Below, piece after piece: positions 9,578-17,967 of a DNA stretch of 64,000 bases. This DNA comes from Pseudomonas sp. GD04091 (lineage in GTDB: Bacteria > Pseudomonadota > Gammaproteobacteria > Pseudomonadales > Pseudomonadaceae). Under the pieces are notes generated by a model. The model saw only the letters and a list, made by a program, of their open reading frames with translations. It ran no database searches and had not been told where the DNA came from. Location of the stretch: NCBI RefSeq assembly GCF_029836165.1, contig NZ_JAOEBG010000027.1, positions 1 to 64,000 of the forward strand, written 5' to 3'. Every line of letters begins with the position of its first letter. Position 1 is the stretch's first letter. The position numbers and the translations under genes are program-made.

Positions 9578-9847
9578 TCACACGTCCAGAAGCGGGCGGT
9601 GTTTGATATGCCGCGCGAAGACCTGCATGAACTGCGGATCGACGCGCGCACCCCATACGGCCAGCGAGTGGCCGACGATCCAGAGCACCACGCCGGGAAT
9701 CCACAGTTGCAGGCCCAGCCCGACGGCGGCGGCTAGCGTGCCGTTGGCAATCGCCACGGTGCGCGGCGCACCGCCCAGCAGGATCGGCTCGGTCAGCGAG
9801 CGATGCAGCGGCACTTCAAAGCCCGGAAGATCGGTGGCCTTACTCAT
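9578..9847 (-). CDS. trbD: Conjugal transfer protein TrbD (VirB3-like)
   Basis: This 89-residue protein has one or two closely spaced membrane segments (VAIANGTLAAAVGLGLQLWI and VVLWIVGHSLAVW). It also has the N-terminal motif EVPLHRSLTEPILLGGAPR that marks TrbD/VirB3. It is an inner-membrane partner of the VirB4 ATPase. The start overlaps the trbC stop. Confidence 0.94.
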   Translation of the reverse strand: MSKATDLPGFEVPLHRSLTEPILLGGAPRTVAIANGTLAAAVGLGLQLWIPGVVLWIVGHSLAVWGARVDPQFMQVFARHIKHRPLLDV

Positions 9848-10230
9848 ACGACGGCCCCTCCGGAGAAGCTGAAGAACGACAGGAAGAACGAGGACGCGGC
9901 GAACGCGATGGACAGGCCGAACACGATCTGGATCAGCTTGCGAAAGCCGCCGCTGGTATCACCGAACGCCAGCGCAAGCCCCGTCGAGATGATGATGATC
10001 ACCGCCACGATCCGGGCGACTGGCCCTTGGATGGATTCGAGGATGGAGGTCAGCGGCCCTTCCCACGGCATCGAGGAACCGGCGGCCTGCGCCGTGCCCG
10101 CCAGCAACAGCATCAGCGCGGCCAGCAGCAGCCCTTGCCCTGCGGGACGGGCCAGGTGGCGCAGCCGCGCCATGCTGGACAGGCGAGAAATAGGATTTAC
10201 GGAAAGACGGAAAGCATCAACGTGCGTCAT
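9844..10230 (-). CDS. trbC: Conjugal transfer pilin TrbC (VirB2-like)
   Basis: The 128-residue precursor has a long signal region (LLLAALMLLLAGTAQA), then a mature part with two hydrophobic helices: IVAVIIIISTGLALAFGD and IQIVFGLSIAFAASSFFLSFF. This is the layout of VirB2/TrbC pilins. Processing, possibly by the TraF peptidase at 31673-32260, is expected from the RP4 model but not visible here. The start overlaps the trbB stop by ATGA; an internal MARLRHL start is possible. Confidence 0.94.
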   Translation of the reverse strand: MTHVDAFRLSVNPISRLSSMARLRHLARPAGQGLLLAALMLLLAGTAQAAGSSMPWEGPLTSILESIQGPVARIVAVIIIISTGLALAFGDTSGGFRKLIQIVFGLSIAFAASSFFLSFFSFSGGAVV

Positions 10231-11297
10231 GGCAGTTCTCCAGGTTGGTCAGGGGTCGAGGAAGGCGCAGCGGCAGCGGCTGCAAGAGGAACCGGCGGCA
10301 GCTCGGGAAACGGCGTTTCCAGCGCATCTGTCAGGCGATAGCCCGCACCGTCGAAGCCGACGACACGGGAGATGGTTTCGACGTGACGTTTGCGGCCACG
10401 GCCTGCGATGTGAATCACCACGTTGACCGCCTCGGCGATCAGGGCGCGGGGCGGATTCACTGCCACTTCGAGGATCAGTTGCTCCAGACGCAGCAGTGCG
10501 CCCAAGGCGGAGCCGGCATGGATGGTGGCAATGCCGCCGGGGTGGCCGGTGCCCCAGACCTTCACCAAGTCCAGGGCTTCGCCGCCACGCACTTCGCCGA
10601 CGATCACGCGGTCAGGCCGCAGGCGCATCGTGGCCCGCACCAGCTCGGTCATTGTGACGACGCCGGCGCGGGTGCGCAGCGGCACATGGTCGCGGGCCGC
10701 GCATTGCAGCTCGATGGTGTCTTCGAGCACCAGCACGCGGTCGCCTGTGGCGGCGATCTCGGCCAGCAGCGCGTTCGCCAGCGTGGTCTTGCCGGTGCTG
10801 GTGCCGCCGGCGATCAGGATGTTCTGCCGCTCGCGCACGGCGCGGCGCAGGAACTCGGCCTGCCCGGCGGTCAGGATGCCGTCGGCCACGTAGCGATCCA
10901 GGCCGATGATGCTCACGGCCCGCTTGCGTAGCGCGAAGGCTGGCCCCGGGGCGGCCGGAGGCAGGATGCCCTCGAAACGCTCGCCGGTTTCCGGCAACTC
11001 GGCGGTCAAGAGCGGCTGGCCGCGATGCACCTCCGCGCCGACATGCGCGGCGACCAGGCGGATGATGCGTTCACCATCGGCCTCGGGCATCTCCACGCCC
11101 AGCGGCGAGCGACCCGACGACAGCCGATCCACCCACAGGGTGCGATCGGGGTTGAGCATGATTTCCACAACATCCGGATCTTCGAGCGCAGCGGCGATCA
11201 GCGGCCCCATCGCCGTGCGCAGCATCTGGATGCGGCGATCCTGGGACGCCGCGGCGGATGAGCGAGATTCAGGCGGAATCTGCGGAACGGCACTCAT
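10227..11297 (-). CDS. trbB: Conjugal transfer ATPase TrbB (VirB11-like)
   Basis: The 356-residue protein is a VirB11-type hexameric ATPase. Walker A is AGGTSTGKTTLANALL (near residue 160). It is followed by the Asp box VLVLEDTIELQC, Walker B (RPDRVIVGEVRGGEALDLVKVWGTGHPGG) and the His-box. It cycles between pilus assembly and DNA transfer with TrbE and TraG. It overlaps genes on both sides. Confidence 0.97.
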   Translation of the reverse strand: MSAVPQIPPESRSSAAASQDRRIQMLRTAMGPLIAAALEDPDVVEIMLNPDRTLWVDRLSSGRSPLGVEMPEADGERIIRLVAAHVGAEVHRGQPLLTAELPETGERFEGILPPAAPGPAFALRKRAVSIIGLDRYVADGILTAGQAEFLRRAVRERQNILIAGGTSTGKTTLANALLAEIAATGDRVLVLEDTIELQCAARDHVPLRTRAGVVTMTELVRATMRLRPDRVIVGEVRGGEALDLVKVWGTGHPGGIATIHAGSALGALLRLEQLILEVAVNPPRALIAEAVNVVIHIAGRGRKRHVETISRVVGFDGAGYRLTDALETPFPELPPVPLAAAAAAPSSTPDQPGELP

Positions 11298-11770
11298 GAC
11301 GCACGCTCTGCAGCTCGCTCATCGGCGGACGCCATCGCTGCTGCGTCATCCATCCGCATCGGATCGGGGGGCAGTTCCTCCACCACGTCGCGCACCAGAC
11401 TGCGGCCACGCAGCAGGTGGCGACCCAACTGCTCGACGAACTGCTCGAAGCGCGCTTTGCCCTGGGCGCGGGCCGCGTCCTTGTGGGCTTCTGGCACCGG
11501 CGTGCTGATGGTCAAGAAATAGCGGATGAACAGCGCCAGCGTTTCGATCTGGATGTTCTGGTCGCGCTCCATGCGTTCGGTCTGCCGCGACAGTCGATCC
11601 AGCCGCTTGGCAATGGCGGCCTCACGCTGGTCGCCCGCATCGGGTGACAGCCAGGACGCCAAGGCCGCTGCGACGATGGAGGACTTGGACACGCCTTTCT
11701 TGGCGGCAAGTTCATCCAGGCGCTTGGCGTGCTCGGGCTGGATGAAAAGATTGAGGCGGTATTGGCTCAT
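11294..11770 (-). CDS. Ribbon-helix-helix (CopG-like) protein of the transfer operon
   Basis: The 158-residue product starts with a ribbon-helix-helix domain (YRLNLFIQPEHAKRLDELAAKKGVSKSSIVAAALASWL). A coiled-coil-like segment with many Arg and Gln residues follows. RHH proteins bind DNA as dimers. This one is a constant neighbour between traG and trbB in Tn4371-like ICEs, and both ends overlap the adjacent genes. A role in regulating the trb unit or as an accessory relaxosome protein is inference. Confidence 0.85.
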   Translation of the reverse strand: MSQYRLNLFIQPEHAKRLDELAAKKGVSKSSIVAAALASWLSPDAGDQREAAIAKRLDRLSRQTERMERDQNIQIETLALFIRYFLTISTPVPEAHKDAARAQGKARFEQFVEQLGRHLLRGRSLVRDVVEELPPDPMRMDDAAAMASADERAAERAS

Positions 11771-13764
11771 AGGTCGATTCCGTCGTTGGGGTCGAGAGAA
11801 GCCAGCCGGGCCGTGCGCTGCATGGCCGGGTCGAGCTGGCCGGGAAGCGGGAGCGCCAGGTCGTCGTCATCGAGCAGCTCCAGGTCGTTCGCACACGCGT
11901 CCAACTCGGGCTCGTAGGCGACGGTTTCGGAGAGTTCGAGCTGGCGGCGCGGGCCGCCGTCATCGGTGCCGCCCGGACCATCGGCGGATACCGAGGTCGG
12001 CGCCGTAGGTACGGCCGGGATCGCCAAGCCGCTCCAGTCGTCGGGGCGGGCTGGCGGCGCGTCGGCGTACCTCCCGACTGCGAGCACGGGCGGTGGCAGG
12101 ACGCGATCCTTGAAATTGGCGTCGACGTAGTAACGCAGCTTCTTCGCGCGGATCGGGGCAACGCTGGACACCATGACTACGGCGTCCTCAGGTGGAAGCT
12201 GCATCACCTCGCCGGGCGTCAGCAGCGGACGTGCAGTTTCCTGACGCGACACCATCAGGTGCCCCAGCCACGGAGCGAGGCGGTGGCCCGCGTAGTTGCG
12301 CTGCGCGCGAAGCTCGGTGGCGGTGCCGAGGGTTTCGGAAATCCTTTTCGCCGTCCTTTCGTCGTTGGTGGCGAAAGTCACCCGGACATGGCAGTTGTCG
12401 AGGATGGAATGGTTCTGCCCATACGCCTTGTCGATCTGGTTCAGGCTTTGAGCGATGAGAAAGCTGCGGATGCCGTAGCCGGCCATGAAGGCAAGCGCGG
12501 ACTCGAAAAAATCGAGGCGACCCAGCGCCGGAAACTCGTCCAGCATCAGCAGCAGCTTGTGCCGGCGCGCGATGCCATCGCTGCCGTCGAGCGATTCGGT
12601 CAGCCGCCGCCCGATCTGGTTCAAGATGAGCCGGATCAGCGGCTTGGTGCGGCTTATGTCGGAGGGCGGCACCACCAGATAGAGCGATACCGGGTGCTCG
12701 GCGGAAATCAGGTCGGCGATGCGCCAATCGCAGCGCGATGTGACTTCGGCCACGGTCGGGTCGCGGTACAGGCCGAGAAACGACATGGCGGTGGAGAGCA
12801 CGCCCGATCGCTCGTTGTCCGACTTGTTGAGCACTTCGCGGGCAGCGGATGCGACAACCGGGTGAGGCGCATCGCCCAGGTGCTTCGTCGTCATCATCCG
12901 GTGCAGCGTCAGCTCGAACGGACACGCCGGGTCGCTGAGGAAGTTGGCGACGCCGCGCAGCGTCTTGTCCTCGCCTGCGTACAGAACATGCAAGATTGCA
13001 CCGACCAGTAGCGCGTGGCTGGTCTTCTCCCAATGATTGCGCTTCTCTAACGCACCTTCAGGGTCAACCAGAATGTCGGCGATGTTCTGCACGTCGCGCA
13101 CTTCATGTGCGCCGCGCCGGACTTCAAGCAGCGGGTTGTAGGCGGCCGACTGCCTATCGGTGGGGTTGAAAAGCAGGCAGTGCGAAAAGCGCGAACGCCA
13201 GCCCGCCGTGATCTTCCAGTTCTCTCCCTTAATGTCGTGAATGACGGCGGACGCCGGCCACGAAAGCAACGTAGGCACCACCAAGCCCACGCCCTTGCCC
13301 GAGCGCGTGGGTGCGAAGCTCAGGACATGTTCCGGCCCCTCATGTCGGAGGTATTGGTCGTCGTGTTGGCCGAGGAAGACGCCCGCCGGGAGGGTCAGTC
13401 CAGCTTTGCGGATGTCGACGGCATCGGCCCAGCGTGCCGAACCATAAGTCGTAACCAGCCGCGACTGCCGAGAACGCCATACCGACATGGCGATGGCGAC
13501 GAGTAAAGCGAACAAACCGCTACCACCCGCAATCGCACCGCCTGTGTCGAAGACGTGCGGCGCGTAGGCATCAAAGAAGAACCACCATTCGAACAAGCGC
13601 CACGGGTGATAAACCGGTACACCTAGAAGATCGAACCAGGGCGATCCGAGGCGTACTTGATAGCCAAGGGTCGCTGCTGTCCATTGTGTGGCGCCCCAGA
13701 CGCCGGCGATCACGATGCCGATTACCACAGCGATCTGGCCGAACAGAACGTTCGTCCCTTGCAT
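11767..13764 (-). CDS. traG: Type IV coupling protein TraG (VirD4-like)
   Basis: The 665-residue protein has N-terminal membrane helices (IAVVIGIVIAGVWGATQW and GLFALLVAIAMSVW). The VirD4 ATPase domain has Walker A FAPTRSGKGVGLVVPTLL and Walker B KLLLMLDEFPALGRL. It links the relaxase-DNA complex to the type IV channel. The start has GGAGG eight bases upstream and is the first gene of the minus-strand traG-trb unit, so the promoter should lie in the next 300 bases to the right. Confidence 0.97.
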   Translation of the reverse strand: MQGTNVLFGQIAVVIGIVIAGVWGATQWTAATLGYQVRLGSPWFDLLGVPVYHPWRLFEWWFFFDAYAPHVFDTGGAIAGGSGLFALLVAIAMSVWRSRQSRLVTTYGSARWADAVDIRKAGLTLPAGVFLGQHDDQYLRHEGPEHVLSFAPTRSGKGVGLVVPTLLSWPASAVIHDIKGENWKITAGWRSRFSHCLLFNPTDRQSAAYNPLLEVRRGAHEVRDVQNIADILVDPEGALEKRNHWEKTSHALLVGAILHVLYAGEDKTLRGVANFLSDPACPFELTLHRMMTTKHLGDAPHPVVASAAREVLNKSDNERSGVLSTAMSFLGLYRDPTVAEVTSRCDWRIADLISAEHPVSLYLVVPPSDISRTKPLIRLILNQIGRRLTESLDGSDGIARRHKLLLMLDEFPALGRLDFFESALAFMAGYGIRSFLIAQSLNQIDKAYGQNHSILDNCHVRVTFATNDERTAKRISETLGTATELRAQRNYAGHRLAPWLGHLMVSRQETARPLLTPGEVMQLPPEDAVVMVSSVAPIRAKKLRYYVDANFKDRVLPPPVLAVGRYADAPPARPDDWSGLAIPAVPTAPTSVSADGPGGTDDGGPRRQLELSETVAYEPELDACANDLELLDDDDLALPLPGQLDPAMQRTARLASLDPNDGIDL

Positions 13765-14028
13765 GACCTGTCCTCCGATTTCTCCTGCGCTGGTGTCTCA
13801 TTGAAAGCGTTGCACAGGGGGTGTCGCAGGCGTCAGGATCGGTTCTGGGCTAGTGCCGGTCAAAGACCGTTCGCAGCACAATGGTCGAGGGAAAAGAAAG
13901 AATGAGCGCGGTGGCGAGTCAAAGAAAAGCGCCGCAAGCGAAAGCGCACTGCGGCGCATACAGAGTTCCAAGCAAGTTACCCAAAAAAAGCCGTCAATGG
14001 GCCTTGCTTCCACTCATAGGCAATATTT

Positions 14029-14053
14029 AGATATCATGAAAAACGATGATATT
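14029..14053. promoter_or_regulatory. Palindrome upstream of the LysR gene (candidate operator)
   Basis: AGATATCAT and ATGATATTT form an inverted repeat with a 7-base spacer, ending 16 bases before the chosen LysR start. The same core, as a perfect repeat, occurs in front of the SRPBCC gene. The rest of the gap 13765-14069 must also hold the promoter of the traG unit on the other strand; I could not fix its hexamers. Confidence 0.6.
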
Positions 14054-14069
14054 TAAGATTGGAATAAAA

Positions 14070-14975
14070 ATGAAAAATATCAAGAGTATGGATCTCAACT
14101 TGCTCAAGGCGCTGGACGCATTGTTAGACGAACGCAATGTGACACGGGCGGCGGCCCGTCTGGGACTAACCCAGCCGGCCTTGAGTGGCATGCTGACGCG
14201 GTTGCGCGAGAGCTTCGGTGACCCGCTTTTCGCGCGCTCGCAGCGGGGTATCGTTCCAACGCAGCGGGCGCTGGATCTAGGGATGCCTGTCAAGCAGGTG
14301 CTCGCCGAAATCGACGCGCTGCTCCAGCCACCTTCCTTCAATCCGGCCACCGCACAACTGACCTTCTCCATCGCCGCGACGGACTATGCGCTGCGTGCCG
14401 TTGCTGTCCCATTTCTATCGGCACTTAAACGGCACGCACCGCGTGTACGAGTCTCATTAGTGCCAGTCGAGAGCGGGCAGCTACAGAACCAGCTTGAGCG
14501 CGGTCAGATCGATTTAGCCCTCCTGACGCCAGAGATCACTCCGCCAAATCTGCATGCCCGAGAGCTGTTCAAGGAACACTATGTGTGTGTCCTGCGGGAA
14601 GACCATCCTGCGGCTATGGGGCGCAAGCTGACCGTTAAACAGTTCTGTGCTCTCGACCATGCGCTTGTTTCCTACGATGGTGGAGGTTTCCGCGGCGTCA
14701 CCGACGATGCGCTAGAACAGTTGGGCAAACGACGCAGCGTCACACTGTCGGTCAAGAGCTTTCTGATCTTGCCAGACATCCTGCGTGCCAGTGACATGGT
14801 TGCGATCTTGCCGAGCCGCTTGGTCGCCGGTATGGACAAGCTGGCTATCTCCCTGCCGCCGGTGAAGATACCGGGGTTCACCAAGACGGCTGCTTGGCAC
14901 GAACGCACCCATCACGATCCAGCACATCGCTGGATACGAGCACTGCTGTTCACTTCCTGTGCTAACAACAAGTAG
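14070..14975 (+). CDS. LysR-family transcriptional regulator (cargo)
   Basis: The 301-residue protein has an N-terminal winged helix-turn-helix (MDLNLLKALDALLDERNVTRAAARLGLTQPALSGMLTRLR) and a LysR effector-binding domain. Its base composition is lower in G+C than the trb genes. It probably controls the SRPBCC gene downstream and itself, since near-identical palindromes precede both. I chose the MKNIKSMDL start; an ATG 24 bases upstream lies inside the palindrome, and no candidate has a strong ribosome-binding site. It is not the TraR-like LysR, which is at 16969-17874. Confidence 0.88.
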   Translation: MKNIKSMDLNLLKALDALLDERNVTRAAARLGLTQPALSGMLTRLRESFGDPLFARSQRGIVPTQRALDLGMPVKQVLAEIDALLQPPSFNPATAQLTFSIAATDYALRAVAVPFLSALKRHAPRVRVSLVPVESGQLQNQLERGQIDLALLTPEITPPNLHARELFKEHYVCVLREDHPAAMGRKLTVKQFCALDHALVSYDGGGFRGVTDDALEQLGKRRSVTLSVKSFLILPDILRASDMVAILPSRLVAGMDKLAISLPPVKIPGFTKTAAWHERTHHDPAHRWIRALLFTSCANNK

Positions 14976-15114
14976 GCAAGATCGCTCCTATCGTCATGCT
15001 CAGCACAACTCTACCTCGCACTACAAATAAGCAATCAGTCGGCTCAATTGGAGACGCGCCCTTTCGTAGCGCCGCTGCGAGATAGCCTAGTCGGTGGATG
15101 GCAGAACCTAGGCC

Positions 15115-15139
15115 TTGATATCATATTTTATGATATCAA
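15115..15139. promoter_or_regulatory. Perfect palindrome upstream of the SRPBCC gene (candidate LysR operator)
   Basis: TTGATATCAT and ATGATATCAA are perfect 10-bp arms around the spacer ATTTT. Inside lies the T-N11-A arrangement preferred by LysR proteins. It is about 118 bases before the SRPBCC start, in a 281-bp AT-rich gap where I see no gene. Confidence 0.7.
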
Positions 15140-15256
15140 AAATAGAAACTTAGGATTTCACTTATTGCAGATGGAGGCTCATGATTTGCTCCATGACCAC
15201 TTGAATGACGCAGCCACCCCTGTTGCGTCATCGACATTTTGTGAAGGAGCTTCGAT

Positions 15257-15787
15257 ATGAGCAAGCAACAGAACGCCATCCTCTGGCCCGAAGGCTACAC
15301 GCCGGGCTTTACTGAGAATTTCGCCTCCAATGAGATCATCGCCGCCGGCTTGAGCGCGGCCGACGTATGGCCTCTACTCGTCACACCATCGCTGTGGCCA
15401 AGCTACTACGCCAACTCGGCTAACGTGTGCTTTCATGACGGCAAAGGCCCGGTACTGGCCGACGGCGATCGGTTTTACTTCGAGACCTTCGGCTTCCCGG
15501 TAGAGGGGCAGTGCAACGAATACGTGCCACCTGCGGATGGGCAACCCGGCCGCGTGGCCTGGCACGGCTGGTCCGGCGAGGAAGGCACAGATACGCGCCT
15601 GGATGTGCATCACGCCTGGCTGGTTGAGAACCTGGACGGCAGGCGCGTGCGCATCCTCACGCAGGAAACTCAGAAGGGCAAACCGGCCGAGGAGCTGCAC
15701 AACGCCAAACCCAACCCGATGATCAACGGCCATCAGGACTGGCTCGACAGCTTGGTCGAGGCAGCGCGCAAAGCCAAGCAGGCGTAG
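15257..15787 (+). CDS. SRPBCC-family (START-like) protein
   Basis: The 176-residue soluble protein has the helix-grip SRPBCC pattern. The first helix is ASNEIIAAGLSAADVWPLLVTPSLWPSYY, strands with a hydrophobic cavity follow, and a final long helix ends in GHQDWLDSLVEAARKA. Such proteins bind hydrophobic ligands or act as cyclases or hydrolases; the ligand is unknown. AAGGAG lies nine bases before the start. It is the likely target of the adjacent LysR regulator. Confidence 0.8.
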   Translation: MSKQQNAILWPEGYTPGFTENFASNEIIAAGLSAADVWPLLVTPSLWPSYYANSANVCFHDGKGPVLADGDRFYFETFGFPVEGQCNEYVPPADGQPGRVAWHGWSGEEGTDTRLDVHHAWLVENLDGRRVRILTQETQKGKPAEELHNAKPNPMINGHQDWLDSLVEAARKAKQA

Positions 15788-15831
15788 TGGTCTCCGGCCG
15801 CTTGATCCCAAGCGTCTGAACGGAGAAAACC

Positions 15832-15891
15832 ATGATGAGAACTCCCCTCAGGATTCTGCTGGTCCTGACTTCGCAGGCAACGATGGGCGAC
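15832..15891 (+). pseudogene. 5' fragment of a DJ-1/PfpI family gene
   Basis: The first 20 codons read MMRTPLRILLVLTSQATMGD, which matches the opening strand and loop of DJ-1/PfpI (type 1 glutamine amidotransferase-like) proteins of the ILLVLTSHATMGDTG type. The match then stops and the frame continues into transposase sequence. GGAG lies upstream. It looks like a gene once co-transcribed with the SRPBCC gene and then cut off by an insertion event. The identification rests on a short stretch. Confidence 0.55.
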
Positions 15892-16068
15892 GAACTGCTC
15901 AACCGCGAATGGTTCCGCAGTCGGACCGAAGCGAAGGTGCTGATCGAACGTTGGCGACAGTTCTACAACGAGCAGCGGCCGCATAGCGCGCATGCTTACA
16001 AACCGCCGGCGACGATCCGGCGCAACTGGATCCAATCCGATAGCATCCCCTCCGAACTCACTGCCTGA
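15892..16068 (+). pseudogene. C-terminal remnant of an IS3-family transposase OrfB
   Basis: The reading frame gives ELLNREWFRSRTEAKVLIER, then WRQFYNEQRPHSAHAYKPPA. This is the C-terminal end of IS3-type (IS407-like) OrfB transposases, just after the last catalytic acidic residue. No N-terminal part, OrfA or inverted repeat was found, so the insertion sequence is inactive. The following 228 bases to the sugE stop hold no gene I can support. Confidence 0.75.
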
Positions 16069-16296
16069 CTGGCTACAAAGTTCGTACTCAGGTCACCTTG
16101 GCGCAGGCACTGAAGGTGGAGCCACCCGGAATGGGTGCTCCCACCGCCTTACGCGCACTGGCTCGAACTCTCCCGAGGCGCCGGCAAGCTCGTCACATAG
16201 CGACTAGAGAGAGGAGGTGACCGTACGAGTTCCCAGCGCCCGATCCACTCTGGGAGCTGGGTCGCCTAGCGACTACGCTACCAATGGAGCTAGCGA

Positions 16297-16614
16297 TCAA
16301 CTCGATAACTTGAGCGTGATAACGCCCAGGATGATCAACGCCACGCCAAGGTATCGCATCAGGGAGGTTGGGTCGCCATAGAAATGAATTCCGACTAAGA
16401 AAGTTCCCGCCGCTCCGATACCCGTCCACACCGCATAAGCAGTCCCAATCGGTATCTGACGCTGAGCAAGCCATAGGAAGGCGCCGCTAATTGTCATGAA
16501 AGAGACGGCTACTGCGACCCCACTCCAACGCGATGTTGGCTCTTGCGCCATTTTCAGCCCGACCGGCCATCCGATTTCAAACAATCCAGCCAAAACAAGA
16601 TAGATCCAACCCAT
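16297..16614 (-). CDS. sugE: SMR-family exporter, SugE/Gdx type (guanidinium or quaternary ammonium)
   Basis: The 105-residue protein has four membrane helices. The first carries the Gdx-type signature GLFEIGWPVGLK with the essential glutamate. The helices FMTISGAFLWLAQ and IPIGTAYAVWTGIGAAGTFLVGI match the SMR family. Members export guanidinium (Gdx) or small quaternary ammonium compounds by proton antiport. GGAG lies six bases upstream. It lies downstream of the EexN-like gene on the same strand. I found no guanidine riboswitch upstream. Confidence 0.92.
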   Translation of the reverse strand: MGWIYLVLAGLFEIGWPVGLKMAQEPTSRWSGVAVAVSFMTISGAFLWLAQRQIPIGTAYAVWTGIGAAGTFLVGIHFYGDPTSLMRYLGVALIILGVITLKLSS

Positions 16615-16672
16615 TGCGATTCTCCTTCAAATTTTTCATATCCGGCATACATACTCCGGCATGACCACCAGC

Positions 16673-16936
16673 TTAGAACTTCGGCGGCTCTTTAGGCGTG
16701 GTGTGGGGCACATCGCCATCTTCGTAAAAGCGCTTTCGCGTAGCCTCGGCAACCCGGTTACATAGTTGGTCGCCCAGCATTGGTCGATCCAACTTGCATT
16801 GCTTGCGCAACTCTTTCAGACGCTCAGGATTGAGCGCTAATTCATCGACTGTCGGAAGGTTGGCTTTATCTGGTTTCCCAGATGGGCTGCAGGCTGCCAA
16901 TGTCGAGGAAAGCAATATGAGAGCAATCTTCTTCAT
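16673..16936 (-). CDS. EexN-like entry-exclusion lipoprotein
   Basis: The 87-residue protein has a lipoprotein signal (MKKIALILLSSTLAACSPS). The core ELALNPERLKELRKQCKLDRPMLGDQLCNRVAEATRKRFYEDG is clearly related to the TrbK-like protein at 6036-6362, with the two internal cysteines conserved. In Tn4371-like ICEs a protein of this kind lies between the LysR-type regulator and traG. Here it lies next to the LysR but is separated from traG by about 2.9 kb of cargo. Confidence 0.82.
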   Translation of the reverse strand: MKKIALILLSSTLAACSPSGKPDKANLPTVDELALNPERLKELRKQCKLDRPMLGDQLCNRVAEATRKRFYEDGDVPHTTPKEPPKF

Positions 16937-16968
16937 GGTTAATTTTCTTTGGGAGATTGTGTGATGGT

Positions 16969-17874
16969 TTACCGCCGACCTTTGGCATCTGGAGATTTGA
17001 TCGAATGAACGCGTTCCATGAAGCGAGTCAGCATTTCTGACGGCTCGCTGGCCGGCCGTAGTAGATAGGTCGTGAGCATTGGCGAACGTCCAGTCAGCGG
17101 CCGTGCGACCACCCCCTGTTCCCTGCTGGCTGTGATATGCGCGCCTCCTGTGAGGCCTAGTGCAAGTCCCGCCGAAACCAGGACCATCATTAGATCGCTG
17201 GAAGTCACGCGTTCGGCAATCAGTGGCTCTATGTCCACGCGACGTAGCACCCGTTCAACTTGCCGAGCATGGCCCTCACACGCCACCGCGTCGCAGAGCA
17301 CCAGCGGATACCGCAACAGCTCTTCTAGGGGAATCTGTTTGTGGGATAGCAAGGGGTGCCGTGCGGGCACAGCTACCATCAGAGGGTCACTCCACACCGG
17401 CACGGCGATGATGCCTTCGCCGACTTCATCCGATTGAGCGAAGCCGAGATCGTACAGTTCGCCACACAATCCCTTGATTTGCTGTGCCAAAGGCACCTCG
17501 AAGAAGCGAACTTCCACTTCCGGCTCTTCCTGCCGGCAGAGCGCCAACAACGCAGGCAGGCGCGATGGCGTGATTCCATCAGACAATGCAATACGGAGCT
17601 GGCAATGAAAGCCATTGGCTGCGGCGTTCACACTGTCGCGCGCCTGCTGCAAAGCTGCGAAGACACGCGGCACGCTCTCAAAGAAGAGCCTGCCCGCACG
17701 AGTCAAGCGGGTGCTCCGAGTGGTTCTCGCAAATAGCGCTACGCCCAACTCTTCCTCAAGTTCCTTGATGGCGCGCGACAGCGGCGATGTCTCTATGTGG
17801 AGGCGCTCTGCGGCTCGGGCAAAGTGCAGCTCCTCTGCCACCGCCAGAAAGTAGCGCAGGTGTCGAATTTCCAT
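16969..17874 (-). CDS. TraR-like LysR regulator of the ICE backbone
   Basis: The 301-residue protein has a LysR DNA-binding domain (MEIRHLRYFLAVAEELHFARAAERLHIETSPLSRAIKELEEELG) and effector domain. The sequence (RQVERVLRRVDIEPLIAERV and ARPLTGRSPMLTTYLLRP) strongly recalls the LysR found beside eexN and traG in this ICE family. It was long suggested to control transfer genes, but its targets are not visible here. I used the MEIRH start with GAGGA eight bases upstream. Confidence 0.9.
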   Translation of the reverse strand: MEIRHLRYFLAVAEELHFARAAERLHIETSPLSRAIKELEEELGVALFARTTRSTRLTRAGRLFFESVPRVFAALQQARDSVNAAANGFHCQLRIALSDGITPSRLPALLALCRQEEPEVEVRFFEVPLAQQIKGLCGELYDLGFAQSDEVGEGIIAVPVWSDPLMVAVPARHPLLSHKQIPLEELLRYPLVLCDAVACEGHARQVERVLRRVDIEPLIAERVTSSDLMMVLVSAGLALGLTGGAHITASREQGVVARPLTGRSPMLTTYLLRPASEPSEMLTRFMERVHSIKSPDAKGRR

Positions 17875-17967
17875 GTTCGCATTCCTCATCACTCAGGCCT
17901 CACCACCTTCGCCTTGCGTCACGCTATTTAGCTAGCCTTCGCAAGCTGCTCCAGCATGTTTCTGCGA

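Noticed and set aside
13798..14013. A 71-codon minus-strand frame upstream of traG
   Set aside because: There is no ribosome-binding site or family match, and it lies in the region needed for the traG promoter.
15048..15260. A 70-codon frame between the LysR and SRPBCC genes
   Set aside because: It runs through the perfect palindrome and has no family signature or ribosome-binding site.
16615..16672. Possible guanidine riboswitch before the sugE gene
   Set aside because: The leader is only 58 bases long and has no paired ACGR-loop hairpins; it shows only a short ATGCCGGA-type direct repeat.
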